A stretch of DNA of 64,000 nt. It comes from Caulobacterales bacterium. GTDB lineage: Bacteria > Pseudomonadota > Alphaproteobacteria > Caulobacterales > Caulobacteraceae. The stretch spans positions 43,583 through 107,582 of the forward strand of contig JACPDR010000016.1 in assembly GCA_016183935.1 (NCBI GenBank), given 5' to 3'. Positions 1 to 8,117 of the stretch are shown here, piece after piece (position 1 is the stretch's first letter; the number at the start of each line of letters is the position of its first letter). A program made the translations under genes and the position numbers. A model generated the notes under the pieces. The model made no database searches. It had not been told where the DNA came from and worked only from the letters and a program-made list of their open reading frames with translations.

Positions 1-65
1 ACCGCCGTCAGCTCGTTGGTCAGCACCGCGTTGAGCGTGCGGATGATCGCGGGATCGCCCTTCAT
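1..65 (-). CDS. bfr: bacterioferritin, N-terminal fragment (runs off the window)
   Basis: The first 65 bases encode, on the minus strand, a start ATG (positions 65-63) followed by MKGDPAIIRTLNAVLTNELT, the characteristic opening of bacterioferritin, including the glutamate that begins the ferroxidase helix. Only about 21 codons lie inside the window. Bacterioferritin is a 24-subunit iron-storage shell that oxidises and mineralises Fe(II) in the cytoplasm. The upstream neighbour in the same direction is a bfd-type ferredoxin, which reduces the mineral to release iron, so the pair makes sense as an iron storage/mobilisation unit. A Fur-like site lies between them. Identity rests on a short but distinctive stretch. 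Confidence 0.8.
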   Translation of the reverse strand, partial: MKGDPAIIRTLNAVLTNELTA

Positions 66-185
66 CGTCGTTCTTCCGTCCGCGGGTGCGTCCGTCGGCT
101 GACGGTCTGAATCACGCGCGCTGTCCGAGATCAATTAACACGGAAAGCGCCGTTGTGTTCACCTGCGAACACTTCTCACAACATT

Positions 186-204
186 GAAAATGCGAATGAA
201 TCTC
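186..204. promoter_or_regulatory. possible Fur/iron-responsive operator between bfd and bfr
   Basis: The 19-mer GAAAATGCGAATGAATCTC matches the classical 19-bp Fur box GATAATGATAATCATTATC at 13 of 19 positions. It lies 120 bp upstream of the bfr start and just after the bfd stop, in the AT-richest part of the interval. Iron-dependent control of bfr/bfd is established in other proteobacteria. The assignment here is inference; alphaproteobacterial Fur or Irr sites often deviate from the enterobacterial consensus. Confidence 0.35.
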
Positions 205-224
205 CCCGATCGGCGGGGAGCGGC

Positions 225-410
225 CTATTCCGCGGCGAGGGCGAACGCCTGGCGGCTTTCCTGGATCATCTCGCGCATCTCGCAGACGCATTTGGCGCAC
301 TGCGCCATGCATTGGTGGCGAGTGAAAACGTCGCGCGGACGCGTGGCGCCCGCCTCGATGGCCGAGGCGACGTCACGCTTGCGAAGACCGTTGCAGTTGC
401 AGACGTACAA
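225..410 (-). CDS. bfd: bacterioferritin-associated ferredoxin ((2Fe-2S)-binding, BFD family)
   Basis: A 61-residue protein beginning (L/M)YVCNCNGLRKRDV and ending with a CMAQCAKC motif, giving the BFD-type [2Fe-2S] ligand pattern CxC followed about 30 residues later by CxxC. BFD binds bacterioferritin and passes electrons to the ferric core to release Fe(II). The start chosen is TTG at 410-408 because family members begin right before YVCNC, and AGGA sits 8 nt upstream. A longer reading back to an ATG at 500 would add 30 residues with no family counterpart. It is upstream of and co-directional with bfr. Confidence 0.82.
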   Translation of the reverse strand: MYVCNCNGLRKRDVASAIEAGATRPRDVFTRHQCMAQCAKCVCEMREMIQESRQAFALAAE

Positions 411-535
411 GGAGCGAGTCCTGACAGATGCGAATGGTTCGCTATAGCAGGCCGAATGCGGCGAATGCAAGTCGTTCGCAGTCGCCGCCGCGGGAATCAT
501 TGACGCAGCCGCCGGGGCGTCGCACTTGCCCTCGC

Positions 536-1195
536 ATGGCCAGAGAACCCGTCGTCCCGCCGCGCCCTCCCTGCCGGCTGTACCTGATCACCCCGCCGGC
601 GATCGCGAATCTTGCGGCCTTCGCGGTCGATCTGGACATCGCGCTCGCCGCCGGCGACGTGGCCGCGCTGCAGATCCGCCTGAAGCCCGCCGACGACGTC
701 GCGATCCTGGCTGCGGTGGAGGCGCTGGCCCCCGTCGCCCGGGCCCACGAGGTGGCCGTGATCCTGAACGATCGCCCTGACCTGGCCGCCCGCTCCGGCT
801 GCGACGGCGTGCATCTGGGCCAGTCGGACGCCTCGCTGGCCGAGGCCCGACGGCTCATGGGGCCGGACGCCATGATCGGCGTGACCTGCCACGACAGCCG
901 CGAACTGGCCATGGACGCGGCCGAGGCGGGGGCCGACTACGTCGCCTTCGGGGCCTTCTTCCCGACCACCACCAAGGAAACGGTCCACCAGCCGGACCCC
1001 GAGATACTCACCATCTGGCAGGAGACGGTCGAGATTCCCTGCGTCGCCATCGGCGGAATCACACCCGGCAACGCGGGCGATCTGGCCCGGGCAGGGGCGG
1101 ATTTCGTGGCGGTGAGCTCGGCCGTCTGGAACGACCCGGAAGGGCCCGCCGCCGCGGTCCGGGCGTTCAACCAGGCGCTCGCGCAAAACGCCTGA
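536..1195 (+). CDS. thiE: thiamine phosphate synthase
   Basis: A 219-residue TIM-barrel enzyme expected to join HMP-diphosphate and HET-phosphate into thiamine monophosphate. Visible motifs are QIRLKP (phosphate/pyrimidine binding strand), [33 protein letters not shown] (the ThiE G-P/A-x-F-x-T-x-TK signature) and AIGGITPGN (phosphate-binding loop). The ATG at 536 is chosen because the preceding in-frame 36 residues (from 428) are low-complexity and overlap the bfd promoter region opposite. It stands alone; no other thiamine genes are next to it, which is common in Caulobacterales. A thiamine-related TenI-like paralogue cannot be fully excluded, but the TTTK loop supports true ThiE. Confidence 0.85.
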   Translation: MAREPVVPPRPPCRLYLITPPAIANLAAFAVDLDIALAAGDVAALQIRLKPADDVAILAAVEALAPVARAHEVAVILNDRPDLAARSGCDGVHLGQSDASLAEARRLMGPDAMIGVTCHDSRELAMDAAEAGADYVAFGAFFPTTTKETVHQPDPEILTIWQETVEIPCVAIGGITPGNAGDLARAGADFVAVSSAVWNDPEGPAAAVRAFNQALAQNA

Positions 1196-1264
1196 CCTTC
1201 AGGGGATATTAGGAAGCGGCGGGGTAGGAAAACCGCAAGACAGTCCGCTTCCCCCGGAACGCCC

Positions 1265-2965
1265 ATGCTCATGAGCCGCGCGCTCGCCCCGACCGAACCG
1301 GCTGCGGCTCCTCCCGAGGCCGCGCCGAGCCCGCGCGTGGACTCGCCCGTCGCGGTCAACAGCGCCGTGGCCTTCTTCCGCGAGCCGCTGGCCCCGATCT
1401 TCACCGCCATCGCCGTTCTGGTGCTTGTGGTGCTGGCGATCCAGTTCGCCCGCACCGCCGGCCTCGTCGCGGGCCTGTGGGGCGCCGGCGGGGTCGCCGT
1501 CGCGGTCTGGCTCAGGAACGCGCGCGGTCCTTCGTACGACCTCTGTTTCGCGGGCCTGCTGGCCACCGGCATCACTGCCGGAGAGCTGCTGGCCGGCAAT
1601 TCCTACGGCCTCACCGCGCTGTTCACCATCACCAACATGATGGAGATCGGGGGCGCGGTCCTGCTGGCCCGAAGATTCGCGCCGACGCTCAACGTCGCCA
1701 CCGTCGACGGGGCCTGCCGCTTCCTGCTCAGCGCCGCCGTGATCGCACCCATTCCCGCGGCCGTCATTACAGCCGGGGGGCTGTACCTGATCCAGGGCGC
1801 GGACATCCTTCACGCCTTCCAGACCTGGTGGTTCGGTCACGCTCTGGGCATCGCCGTCATCGGCGCCTTCGGCCTTTCGCTCAGCCGCCGTCACCTGGCC
1901 ATGCTGCGCAATCCCTTCCGTGCGGCCGAGGCGGCTATCCTTTTGGCCCTGCTCGCCGCGGTCTGCGTCGGCGTCTTCTTCCAGTCGCAGGTGCAGGTCG
2001 GCTTCATCGTCGTGCCGGTGCTGATCCTGTTCGCGGCCCGGTTCCGCGTACTCGGCGTCGCGACGGCGCTGGTGCTCGTCGCAATCACGGCCGTCGGGGG
2101 CGCCATGCTCGGCCGCGGCCCGTTCATATCGGCGGGCCCGGACCTGGCCGACCAGGCGTTGCTGGCCCAGTTGATGGTGCTGCTCGGCTGCATGCCCATC
2201 CTGCTGGTCGCCTCGCTTCTGGAGGAGCGCGACCGCCTGTCCGACCGCGCCAAGGCCGGCCAGCTGCGCGCCGAGCTGGCCTCCGAAGCCAAGTCGCGCC
2301 TGCTCGCCAACGTCGCCCATGAGATCAAGAGCCCGGTCGGCGGCGTCATCGGCATCGGCGAACTCTGGAAGACCGGCCAGTTGGGCGCCGTCACCCCGAC
2401 CCAGGCGGAGATGGCGGAGATGCTGGTCAAGACCGCGCGGCAGGTCGAGGCCCTGGCCCACGATCTGCTGGACGTGGCCCGCGCCGAGTCCGGGGCCGTC
2501 AAGGTCGAGCTGCGCCCCACCGACGTCCCCGGGGTGCTCGAGGACGTGCGCCGCGCCACCGCCCTGCGTCCGGAGGCCGAGGGCATCGCCATGCATGTGG
2601 TCAGCGAGGGCGACGGCCTGATCGCCCTGGCCGACTCCCAGCGGCTGACCCAGGTGATCGCCAACCTGGCCTCCAACGCGGTCAAGTACGGCGGGGCCGG
2701 AGGCTTGGTGATCTTCCGGGCCAGCAAGATTTACGACGGCGTCCGCATCGAGGTCATCGACCGCGGTCCCGGCCTGTCGACCGAGAAGCAGGCCCAGCTG
2801 TTCGAGCCGTTCAACCGACTCGGGCTGGAGCGCTCGACGGTGGAGGGCCACGGCATCGGCCTGGCCCTCGCCAAGCGGCTGGTCGAACTGCAGGGTGGGA
2901 CCATCGGCGTCACCTCCACTCCCGGCGAAGGCGCGGCCTTCTGGGTCGAACTCCCCGCCGCCTGA
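1265..2965 (+). CDS. membrane-bound sensor histidine kinase (MASE1-like sensor domain)
   Basis: 566 residues. Residues about 40-300 form a run of eight or so hydrophobic helices resembling a MASE1 integral membrane sensor. They are followed by a HisKA dimerisation helix with H-box NVAHEIKSPVGG (phospho-acceptor His about 352) and a HATPase domain with N-box ANLASNAVKYG, G1 DRGPGL, F-box LFEPFNRL and G2 GHGIGLALAK. It should autophosphorylate in response to an unknown membrane or small-molecule signal. No receiver or response regulator gene is adjacent, so it is an orphan kinase. The H-box has Lys in place of the more usual Arg/Leu after HEI. It precedes cydAB, suggesting but not proving a role in respiratory signalling. 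Confidence 0.85.
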   Translation: MLMSRALAPTEPAAAPPEAAPSPRVDSPVAVNSAVAFFREPLAPIFTAIAVLVLVVLAIQFARTAGLVAGLWGAGGVAVAVWLRNARGPSYDLCFAGLLATGITAGELLAGNSYGLTALFTITNMMEIGGAVLLARRFAPTLNVATVDGACRFLLSAAVIAPIPAAVITAGGLYLIQGADILHAFQTWWFGHALGIAVIGAFGLSLSRRHLAMLRNPFRAAEAAILLALLAAVCVGVFFQSQVQVGFIVVPVLILFAARFRVLGVATALVLVAITAVGGAMLGRGPFISAGPDLADQALLAQLMVLLGCMPILLVASLLEERDRLSDRAKAGQLRAELASEAKSRLLANVAHEIKSPVGGVIGIGELWKTGQLGAVTPTQAEMAEMLVKTARQVEALAHDLLDVARAESGAVKVELRPTDVPGVLEDVRRATALRPEAEGIAMHVVSEGDGLIALADSQRLTQVIANLASNAVKYGGAGGLVIFRASKIYDGVRIEVIDRGPGLSTEKQAQLFEPFNRLGLERSTVEGHGIGLALAKRLVELQGGTIGVTSTPGEGAAFWVELPAA

Positions 2966-3073
2966 CGGAGCTTTTCCCGGCGTTGCGGCGTTCCGTCACG
3001 CGACGGAGCGTCCGGTTGCGGACGCCGGGCGGGCGGCTCAGGCTCCCGCCACGCTTCCGGAAAGGGTCGGGCC

Positions 3074-4468
3074 GTGGAATTCGACGCACTGCTGCTCTCG
3101 CGGCTCCAGTTCGCCTTCACCATCGCTTTTCACATCCTGTTCCCGGCCTTCACCATCGGCTTGGCGGCCTTCCTCGCCGTGCTGGAGGGGCTGTGGCTCG
3201 CAACCAACCGCGAGGCCTTCAAGGCTCTCTACCTGTTCTGGGTGAGGATCTTCGCCATCAGCTTCGGCATGGGCGTCGTCTCCGGCATCGTGCTCAGCTA
3301 TCAGTTCGGCACCAACTGGTCCGAGTTCATCCGCCTGACCGGCGGCGTCATCGGTCCCATGCTGGCCTATGAGGTGCTGACCGCCTTTTTCCTCGAGGCG
3401 TCCTTCCTGGGCGTCATGCTGTTCGGCTGGAGAAAGGTCGGGCCGCGACTGCATTTCCTCGCCACCGTTCTGGTCGCCGTCGGCACCACCATCTCGGCCT
3501 TCTGGATCCTCTCCGCCAACAGCTGGATGCAGACGCCGCAGGGCTTTGAAATCCTGGCGGACGGCCGCTTCGTAGCGACCAGCTTCGCCGAGGTGATCTT
3601 CAACCCAAGCTTCCCCTCGCGCCTCGTCCACATGCTGATGGCCGCCTTCCTGACCACGGCCCTGGTGGTCGGCGGCGCCTCGGCCTGGCAACTGCTGCGC
3701 GACCGCGAACAGCGCGAAAGCCGGATCGCCCTGACCATGGCCGTGGGTCTGCTGGCCGTGGTCGCTCCGCTGCAGCTGCTCGCGGGGCACTGGTCGGGTG
3801 AGGTGGCCAAGGAGCACCAGCCGCAGAAACTGGCCGCCATCGAGGCCTACTGGGAAACCCAGGCCAATCATCCGCTGGTCCTGTTCGCCATCCCCGACCG
3901 CGCTGCGCAGGCCAACCATTTCGAGGTCTCGATACCCGGCGCCGGGATCATCGTCGCGCCGCCGGACGAGGTCGTGACGGGTCTCAAGGCCGTCGCGGCG
4001 GAGGACCAGCCGCCCGTCTTCCTGGTCTTCTGGGCCTTCCGGGTCATGGCCGGGCTCGGCTTTCTGATGATCGGCCTCGGTCTCTGGGGCGCATGGCTGG
4101 CGTGGCGCAAGCGGTTGACCGACAACCGGCTGTTCCTGCGCTTCGCCGTCGCCATGGGGCCGGCCGGGTTCGTCGCCGTGATCGCCGGCTGGATCGTCAC
4201 CGAGGTCGGTCGTCAGCCATGGGTCGTCTACGGTGTTCTGCGCACCGCCGACGCGGTGTCGGCGGTGACGACCGGCTCGGTCGCCACCTCGCTGCTGATC
4301 TACATCACCGTCTACGCCGTGGTCTTCGTGGCCGGGGCCATCTACATCCTGCGCCTGCTCGATGAAGGCCCCGCGGCTGGTCGGGTCGAGCCGTCGCCGG
4401 AGGGGCTGCGCGCGCCCGGCACCCCGCTCGCCGCCGCACCCGACGAAGCGCCGGGAGACCCGAAATGA
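3074..4468 (+). CDS. cydA: cytochrome bd (cyanide-insensitive type) ubiquinol oxidase subunit I
   Basis: 464 residues, GTG start at 3074. Subunit I carries hemes b558, b595 and d and oxidises quinol to reduce O2 to water in the inner membrane. The N-terminus LLSRLQFAFTIAFHILFPAF contains the conserved heme-ligand His (residue 20). The signature GRQPWVVYG is present at about residue 378. The periplasmic Q-loop is short, as in CioA-type enzymes, and total length is below that of the E. coli long-Q-loop CydA (about 520). The protein ends with a Pro/Ala-rich tail, and its ATG-overlapping stop couples it to cydB. It provides high-affinity, non-proton-pumping respiration under low oxygen or cyanide. 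Confidence 0.93.
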   Translation: MEFDALLLSRLQFAFTIAFHILFPAFTIGLAAFLAVLEGLWLATNREAFKALYLFWVRIFAISFGMGVVSGIVLSYQFGTNWSEFIRLTGGVIGPMLAYEVLTAFFLEASFLGVMLFGWRKVGPRLHFLATVLVAVGTTISAFWILSANSWMQTPQGFEILADGRFVATSFAEVIFNPSFPSRLVHMLMAAFLTTALVVGGASAWQLLRDREQRESRIALTMAVGLLAVVAPLQLLAGHWSGEVAKEHQPQKLAAIEAYWETQANHPLVLFAIPDRAAQANHFEVSIPGAGIIVAPPDEVVTGLKAVAAEDQPPVFLVFWAFRVMAGLGFLMIGLGLWGAWLAWRKRLTDNRLFLRFAVAMGPAGFVAVIAGWIVTEVGRQPWVVYGVLRTADAVSAVTTGSVATSLLIYITVYAVVFVAGAIYILRLLDEGPAAGRVEPSPEGLRAPGTPLAAAPDEAPGDPK

Positions 4469-5490
4469 GCCTCGATCTTCCTCTCATCTGGGCCGGGCTG
4501 ATCGCCGTCGCCGTGCTGCTCTATGTGCTGCTGGACGGCTTCGACCTCGGTGTCGGCATCCTGTTTCCGTTTTCGCACTCGCGCGAGGACCGGGACGTGA
4601 TGATGAACACCGTAGCCCCGGTCTGGGACGGCAACGAGACCTGGCTGGTGCTGGGCGGCGGCGGTCTGCTGGCGGCCTTTCCGCTGGCCTATTCCATCCT
4701 CATGCCGGCCTTCTACCTGCCTGTGGTGATGATGCTGGCGGGGCTGATTCTGCGCGGGGTCGCCTTCGAGTTCCGGTTCCGGGGCCAGCGCCGCGGACGG
4801 CCCTTCTGGACCGCCATGTTCGGCCTCGGCTCCATTCTCGCCGCCTTCGCCCAGGGCCTGATCCTCGGCGGCTTCATCCAGGGCGTGGAAGTCGCCGACA
4901 GCCGCTTCGCCGGCGGGACCTTCGACTGGTTCACGCCCTACACCCTGCTGGTCGCGGTTGGTCTGGTCTGCGGCTACGCCCTGCTCGGCGCGACCTGGCT
5001 GATGCTGAAGACCACCGACGCCCTGCATGGCGACGCCCGCCGCTGGGCCCTGTTCGCGGGCGTGCTGACGGCGCTGTTCATGCTGGGGGTCAGCCTGTCG
5101 ACGCTGGTGGTGCATCCGCTCGTCGCCGCACGTTGGGGCTGGACCGGAGCCGGGTTCGATCTCGCCCGCTTCCTGCCGCTCAGCGTCATTCCGCTGATCG
5201 GTCTGGCCGGGCTGGCGACGGTCGCGCTGGGGGTTCTCCGGTCCTCACATGTCTGGCCGTTCGCCGGCGCCGTGGTGGTCTTCCTGTCGGGCTACGCCGG
5301 CCTGGCGACGGGCTTCTTCCCTTATGTGGCGCCCTACGCCGTGGACTTCCGCGAGGGCGCCGCGCCTGACAACGCCCTGGCCCTGATGCTGGCCGGCACG
5401 GCCTTCATCCTCCCGCTGATCCTCGGCTACACGGCGTGGGTCTACTGGGTGTTCCGGGGCAAGGTGACGCCGGAGGCCGGCTATCATTAG
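4465..5490 (+). CDS. cydB: cytochrome bd ubiquinol oxidase subunit II
   Basis: 341 residues starting MSLDLPLIWAGLIAVAVLLY with the family motif LLDGFDLGVGILFPF and VWDGNETWLVLGGGGL, both hallmarks of CydB/CioB. About eight membrane helices are visible. Its ATG overlaps the cydA stop (ATGA, 4465-4468), so the two subunits are translationally coupled. Subunit II holds no heme but is required to assemble the hemes of CydA. Its TAG stop overlaps the most likely start region of a tiny downstream membrane protein. Confidence 0.95.
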   Translation: MSLDLPLIWAGLIAVAVLLYVLLDGFDLGVGILFPFSHSREDRDVMMNTVAPVWDGNETWLVLGGGGLLAAFPLAYSILMPAFYLPVVMMLAGLILRGVAFEFRFRGQRRGRPFWTAMFGLGSILAAFAQGLILGGFIQGVEVADSRFAGGTFDWFTPYTLLVAVGLVCGYALLGATWLMLKTTDALHGDARRWALFAGVLTALFMLGVSLSTLVVHPLVAARWGWTGAGFDLARFLPLSVIPLIGLAGLATVALGVLRSSHVWPFAGAVVVFLSGYAGLATGFFPYVAPYAVDFREGAAPDNALALMLAGTAFILPLILGYTAWVYWVFRGKVTPEAGYH

Positions 5491-5632
5491 GATCGAACCG
5501 CCCCCGGGGCCGGACGAGGCGGCCGGGCCGCTGTGGAAGCGACTGGCCTGGTTCGCGGGCCTCGCCGTCGCCGCCTCCGCAGTCACCGCCGTCGTGGCCT
5601 ATACGCTCAGGGCCTTGCCGTTCGCGGGTTGA
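5486..5632 (+). CDS. DUF2474-like small membrane subunit of cytochrome bd (non-standard start)
   Basis: An in-frame reading of 48 residues begins IRIEPPPGPDEAAGP and continues with LWKRLAWFAGLAVAASAVTA and a short tail, one transmembrane helix preceded by the LWKRL(A/G)WF motif of the DUF2474 family, which is encoded after cioAB in many proteobacteria. No ATG, GTG or TTG exists in this frame between the upstream stop (5465-5467) and the helix. The best starts are ATT (5486) or ATC (5483), with GGAGG at 5472-5476 6-9 nt upstream and the ATT overlapping the cydB stop as ATTAG. By analogy with CydX it may stabilise the oxidase; that role is inference. Usual gene callers would miss it. Confidence 0.6.
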   Translation: MRIEPPPGPDEAAGPLWKRLAWFAGLAVAASAVTAVVAYTLRALPFAG

Positions 5633-5649
5633 AGGGAGAAGGTCGGGGC

Positions 5650-6456
5650 ATGAAGAGAACCGTCCTGACAGCCGCCGCCCTCCTGCTCGCCGCCGTCCCC
5701 GGCGTGTCCAATGCCCAGACGGCGCCGCAGGACCCGCCTGCCTCCGGCGCTTCGGCCAGCGACCTTACGCGCGACCTCAACAGCGGTCCGCCGACCATCG
5801 AGGAATATCTGGCGCGCCCGGTGACGCCGGCGCCGTCCGCGCCCGCTCCGACGCCCCGGGCCGCGGAGCCGGCTCCTGCCGCCCCGCCGTCCGCCACGAC
5901 ACCGGAATCACGGCCGTCCCGCGTGGTTGAGCCGGCCCCGAGGCCGCGGACGGCCCCCATAACGCCGCCTGAAAGCGCCGCGGGACGCCCCGCGACGCCC
6001 CGCCCGACCGCGCCCGTCCGCACGGAGCCGTCGCCGACCTCCGCGCCCGTCGCGCCGGCCGAGGCCCCGCCGCCGCCGTCCGTCCCCACCGTCACCGTGC
6101 TGGACTCCGCCGCCCGCGCCGCGCTGCCGTTCACCGTCGACCTGCCGTCCGGGTTTGAGATCGTCACCGGCCGGCCGGGTCCGGACTTCCGGATCTATAC
6201 GATCCGGCGCGGCGGCCAGTCGTTCGCCATGATCTACGCCGGCCCGGCGTCCCAGTTTCCGATCTACAGCGGTCAGATGATCGAGGCGGGCGGTCGTGCT
6301 TCCGTGGTGTCGACCGAGAGCGGCGAGCGCCACGCCCGCGAACACCTGTTCCAGCGCCCTGACGCCCCGCGAGAAGTCCACGTCTGGACCATGAGCCTCG
6401 AGGGGGCCGACCGCGCCTTGGCCGAACGCATCGCCCAGTCGGTCGACGTCCGCTAG
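5650..6456 (+). CDS. secreted proline-rich protein of unknown function
   Basis: 268 residues with a clear signal peptide (MKRTVLTAAALLLAAVPGVSNA, cleavage about residue 22). Residues about 30-145 form a low-complexity Pro/Ala/Thr-rich linker. A compact C-terminal domain (about 155-268) has the pattern LPSGFEIVTGRPGPDFRIYT and ends in LAERIAQSVDVR. I do not recognise the C-terminal domain; it may be a small periplasmic domain held away from the membrane or cell wall by the proline-rich stretch. The ATG at 5650 is 17 nt after the preceding small gene, with GGTCGGGG upstream. Its end overlaps the end of the convergent YkgJ gene by 4 nt. Confidence 0.7.
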   Translation: MKRTVLTAAALLLAAVPGVSNAQTAPQDPPASGASASDLTRDLNSGPPTIEEYLARPVTPAPSAPAPTPRAAEPAPAAPPSATTPESRPSRVVEPAPRPRTAPITPPESAAGRPATPRPTAPVRTEPSPTSAPVAPAEAPPPPSVPTVTVLDSAARAALPFTVDLPSGFEIVTGRPGPDFRIYTIRRGGQSFAMIYAGPASQFPIYSGQMIEAGGRASVVSTESGERHAREHLFQRPDAPREVHVWTMSLEGADRALAERIAQSVDVR

Positions 6457-6881
6457 ACCCGGCGAACCGGCGTGTCGGCCTGTCCCAGCCGCACGCCGCG
6501 CTGACCGGCGAAGACGAGCACCTCCTGGCCGGCCGTCGCCGCCCAGCGCCGCAGCGTCGACTGATAGGGTTCGCGCCGCCAGTCGTGCGGCCGGGCCGGA
6601 TCGGATTCGACGATCAGACGCGCGCCGCCCTGTTCGCTGTGCAGGACGAAGCCTGCTGTCGTGGGCTTCCACGTCTCGTCCAGCGCGTCGGTCAGCAGCC
6701 ACAGGCAGTTGAACACCCGGCAATCGCCGGGCCGGTCGACATAGACCGCGCAGCCGCCCGCTTTCGAGAAGTGACGGCACCATTTGCCCGCGGGCTTCTC
6801 CAGCGCCGTCACCCCCATCAGCTTGCAGCACAGACCGCAGTCGCCGCAGCTCTTGCCGGGCGGGGTCAGGTCTCCGACCAC
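6453..6881 (-). CDS. YkgJ-family cysteine cluster protein
   Basis: 142 residues. The N-terminus carries CGDCGLCCKL, followed by WCRHF and GCAVYVDRPGDCRVFNC, giving the eight-cysteine pattern of the YkgJ/UPF0153 family, thought to bind zinc or an Fe-S cluster. Function is unknown for the family. The GTG at 6881 is chosen since it overlaps the end of the upstream VOC gene by 16 nt and directly precedes the first cysteine cluster; no ATG is available without running deep into that gene. Probably co-transcribed with the VOC gene. Confidence 0.75.
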   Translation of the reverse strand: MVGDLTPPGKSCGDCGLCCKLMGVTALEKPAGKWCRHFSKAGGCAVYVDRPGDCRVFNCLWLLTDALDETWKPTTAGFVLHSEQGGARLIVESDPARPHDWRREPYQSTLRRWAATAGQEVLVFAGQRGVRLGQADTPVRRV

Positions 6882-7204
6882 ACCGCCAGCTCGTTGCCCG
6901 CCGGGTCGCGGAAGTGAAACCGGCGCCCGCCGGGGAAGGCGAAAATCGGCTTGACGATTGTTCCGCCCGCCGCCTCGACCCTGGCCAGCATGGCCGCCAG
7001 ATCGTGCGCGAACAGCACTGGCAACGGCGTGCGCGTCGCGTCGGCCTGGGCGTCGAAGCCGCCGTCCAGTCCTTCGTCGAAAGCCGCGTATTCCGGCCCG
7101 TAATCGAGGAATTTCCAACCGAAGGCCGCGCCGTAGAAGGCCTTGCTCGCGGACAGGTCGCCGCCGGGCAGTTCGAGATAGTCCAGCTTGCCGTCTTCAC
7201 GCAT
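6866..7204 (-). CDS. VOC-superfamily protein (glyoxalase/bleomycin-resistance fold)
   Basis: 112 residues, starting MREDGKLDYLELPGG and containing one beta-alpha-beta-beta-beta module pair: FYGAAFGWKFLDYG in the first half and FAHDLAAMLARVEAAGGTIV plus FRDPAGNELAVWSE in the second. This is the common VOC arrangement of small metal-dependent enzymes and ligand-binding proteins. The specific substrate cannot be read from sequence. The ATG at 7204 is chosen over an upstream one at 7258 because the domain begins right after it. A 15-bp palindrome lies about 70 bp upstream. Confidence 0.8.
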   Translation of the reverse strand: MREDGKLDYLELPGGDLSASKAFYGAAFGWKFLDYGPEYAAFDEGLDGGFDAQADATRTPLPVLFAHDLAAMLARVEAAGGTIVKPIFAFPGGRRFHFRDPAGNELAVWSET

Positions 7205-7270
7205 GGGTGATGCTCCCGTCAGTCGCCACCGACGCTTCGGGCTTGCCACGCCCGCCACTCCCGCGCAATC

Positions 7271-7285
7271 TGCGAACGGTTCGCA
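7271..7285. promoter_or_regulatory. 15-bp palindrome, candidate operator upstream of the VOC gene
   Basis: TGCGAACGGTTCGCA has 7-bp perfect arms around a single central base. The missing loop argues against an RNA hairpin and for a dimeric repressor site. It lies in the 160-bp gap between the end of the ABC permease and the start of the VOC/YkgJ pair, both on the minus strand. The cognate regulator is unknown. Confidence 0.4.
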
Positions 7286-7364
7286 ATAAACGGAGTCGGC
7301 GATGATCGTCCTGATGGCCGGAGGCGCGGCGCTCGCCCTGCTGATGCGCGAGGACCGGGTCGGT

Positions 7365-8117
7365 TCAGAGCACCTCGCGCCGGCTCAGGTGTACGAGGGC
7401 GCCGATCAGCACGACCGCGCCCAGTCCGAGCCCCAGTCCCAGGGCCGTCTCCATTCGCCAGGCCTCGGTCGCCAGCATGTTCACCGGCATCTGCCACGGG
7501 AAGAAGACGCCCTGTTTCGCTGACGTCGCCACGACCGAGAAGAAGGTCCCGCCAATCCCGACCGCCAGCGCCGGCACGAAGCTGGCGAAGCGCAGCGCGA
7601 CCCACAGCTGGATCGCGATCATCAGCAGGGCGGCGAGATACATCTTGCCCAACAGCGAGGCGTAACGCGCCAGCTCGAAGGCCCCGGTCGGCTCCAGCTG
7701 CGGCTTGACCGCGGCGGCCAGCGTCACCGCGCTCCAGGTCATCGCCAGCACGGCCGCGCTCATCAGCGCCACGACTCCCAGCACGCAGGCCGCCTTGGCG
7801 GCGTACAGCCGCCAGCGGGGCAGGGGCAGGGCGCGCAAGTGATCCCACGACCTCGGCCCGTGCTCCATGTGGGCCACCAGCGCAGTCAGGGCGGTCACGC
7901 TCATGGGCAGCATGAAGATGGCCCAGATCGCCGCGGCGTTGATCATCCACATCTCCCACGGCGCCGGCGCCTTGCCGCGCAGCATGTTGAAGAAGACGAA
8001 GATGGCGATTAGAGACGGCGCGGCCACGGCCAGCACGGCCGCCAGCGAGCGGTTCAGCTTGCGCGCCTCGACGAACAGCGGCGCGAACAGGGGCGTCCTG
8101 GAAGGGAGGGCGGACAT
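7365..8117 (-). CDS. ABC-2 type transporter permease
   Basis: 250 residues with about six hydrophobic helices and the layout of ABC-2 family membrane subunits: an N-terminal PLFVEARKLNRSL segment before the first helix, an amphipathic loop containing MEHGPRSWDHLRALPLPRWR (coupling region), and a C-terminal helix ending LSRREVL. It pairs with the ATPase gene immediately upstream, whose stop overlaps this ATG (TGATG). The substrate is unknown; such pairs often handle antimicrobial peptides, lantibiotics or lipids. Confidence 0.82.
   Translation of the reverse strand: MSALPSRTPLFAPLFVEARKLNRSLAAVLAVAAPSLIAIFVFFNMLRGKAPAPWEMWMINAAAIWAIFMLPMSVTALTALVAHMEHGPRSWDHLRALPLPRWRLYAAKAACVLGVVALMSAAVLAMTWSAVTLAAAVKPQLEPTGAFELARYASLLGKMYLAALLMIAIQLWVALRFASFVPALAVGIGGTFFSVVATSAKQGVFFPWQMPVNMLATEAWRMETALGLGLGLGAVVLIGALVHLSRREVL

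Noticed and set aside
1199..2851. Minus-strand frame of 550 codons opposite the histidine kinase
   Set aside because: Sequence is a low-complexity reverse of the kinase; all kinase boxes are on the plus strand.
7302..7523. Small plus-strand frame MIVLMAGGAALALLMRED with GGAG upstream
   Set aside because: Only the first 20 residues look protein-like; the rest is antisense to the ABC permease. Could be a leader peptide, but not supportable.
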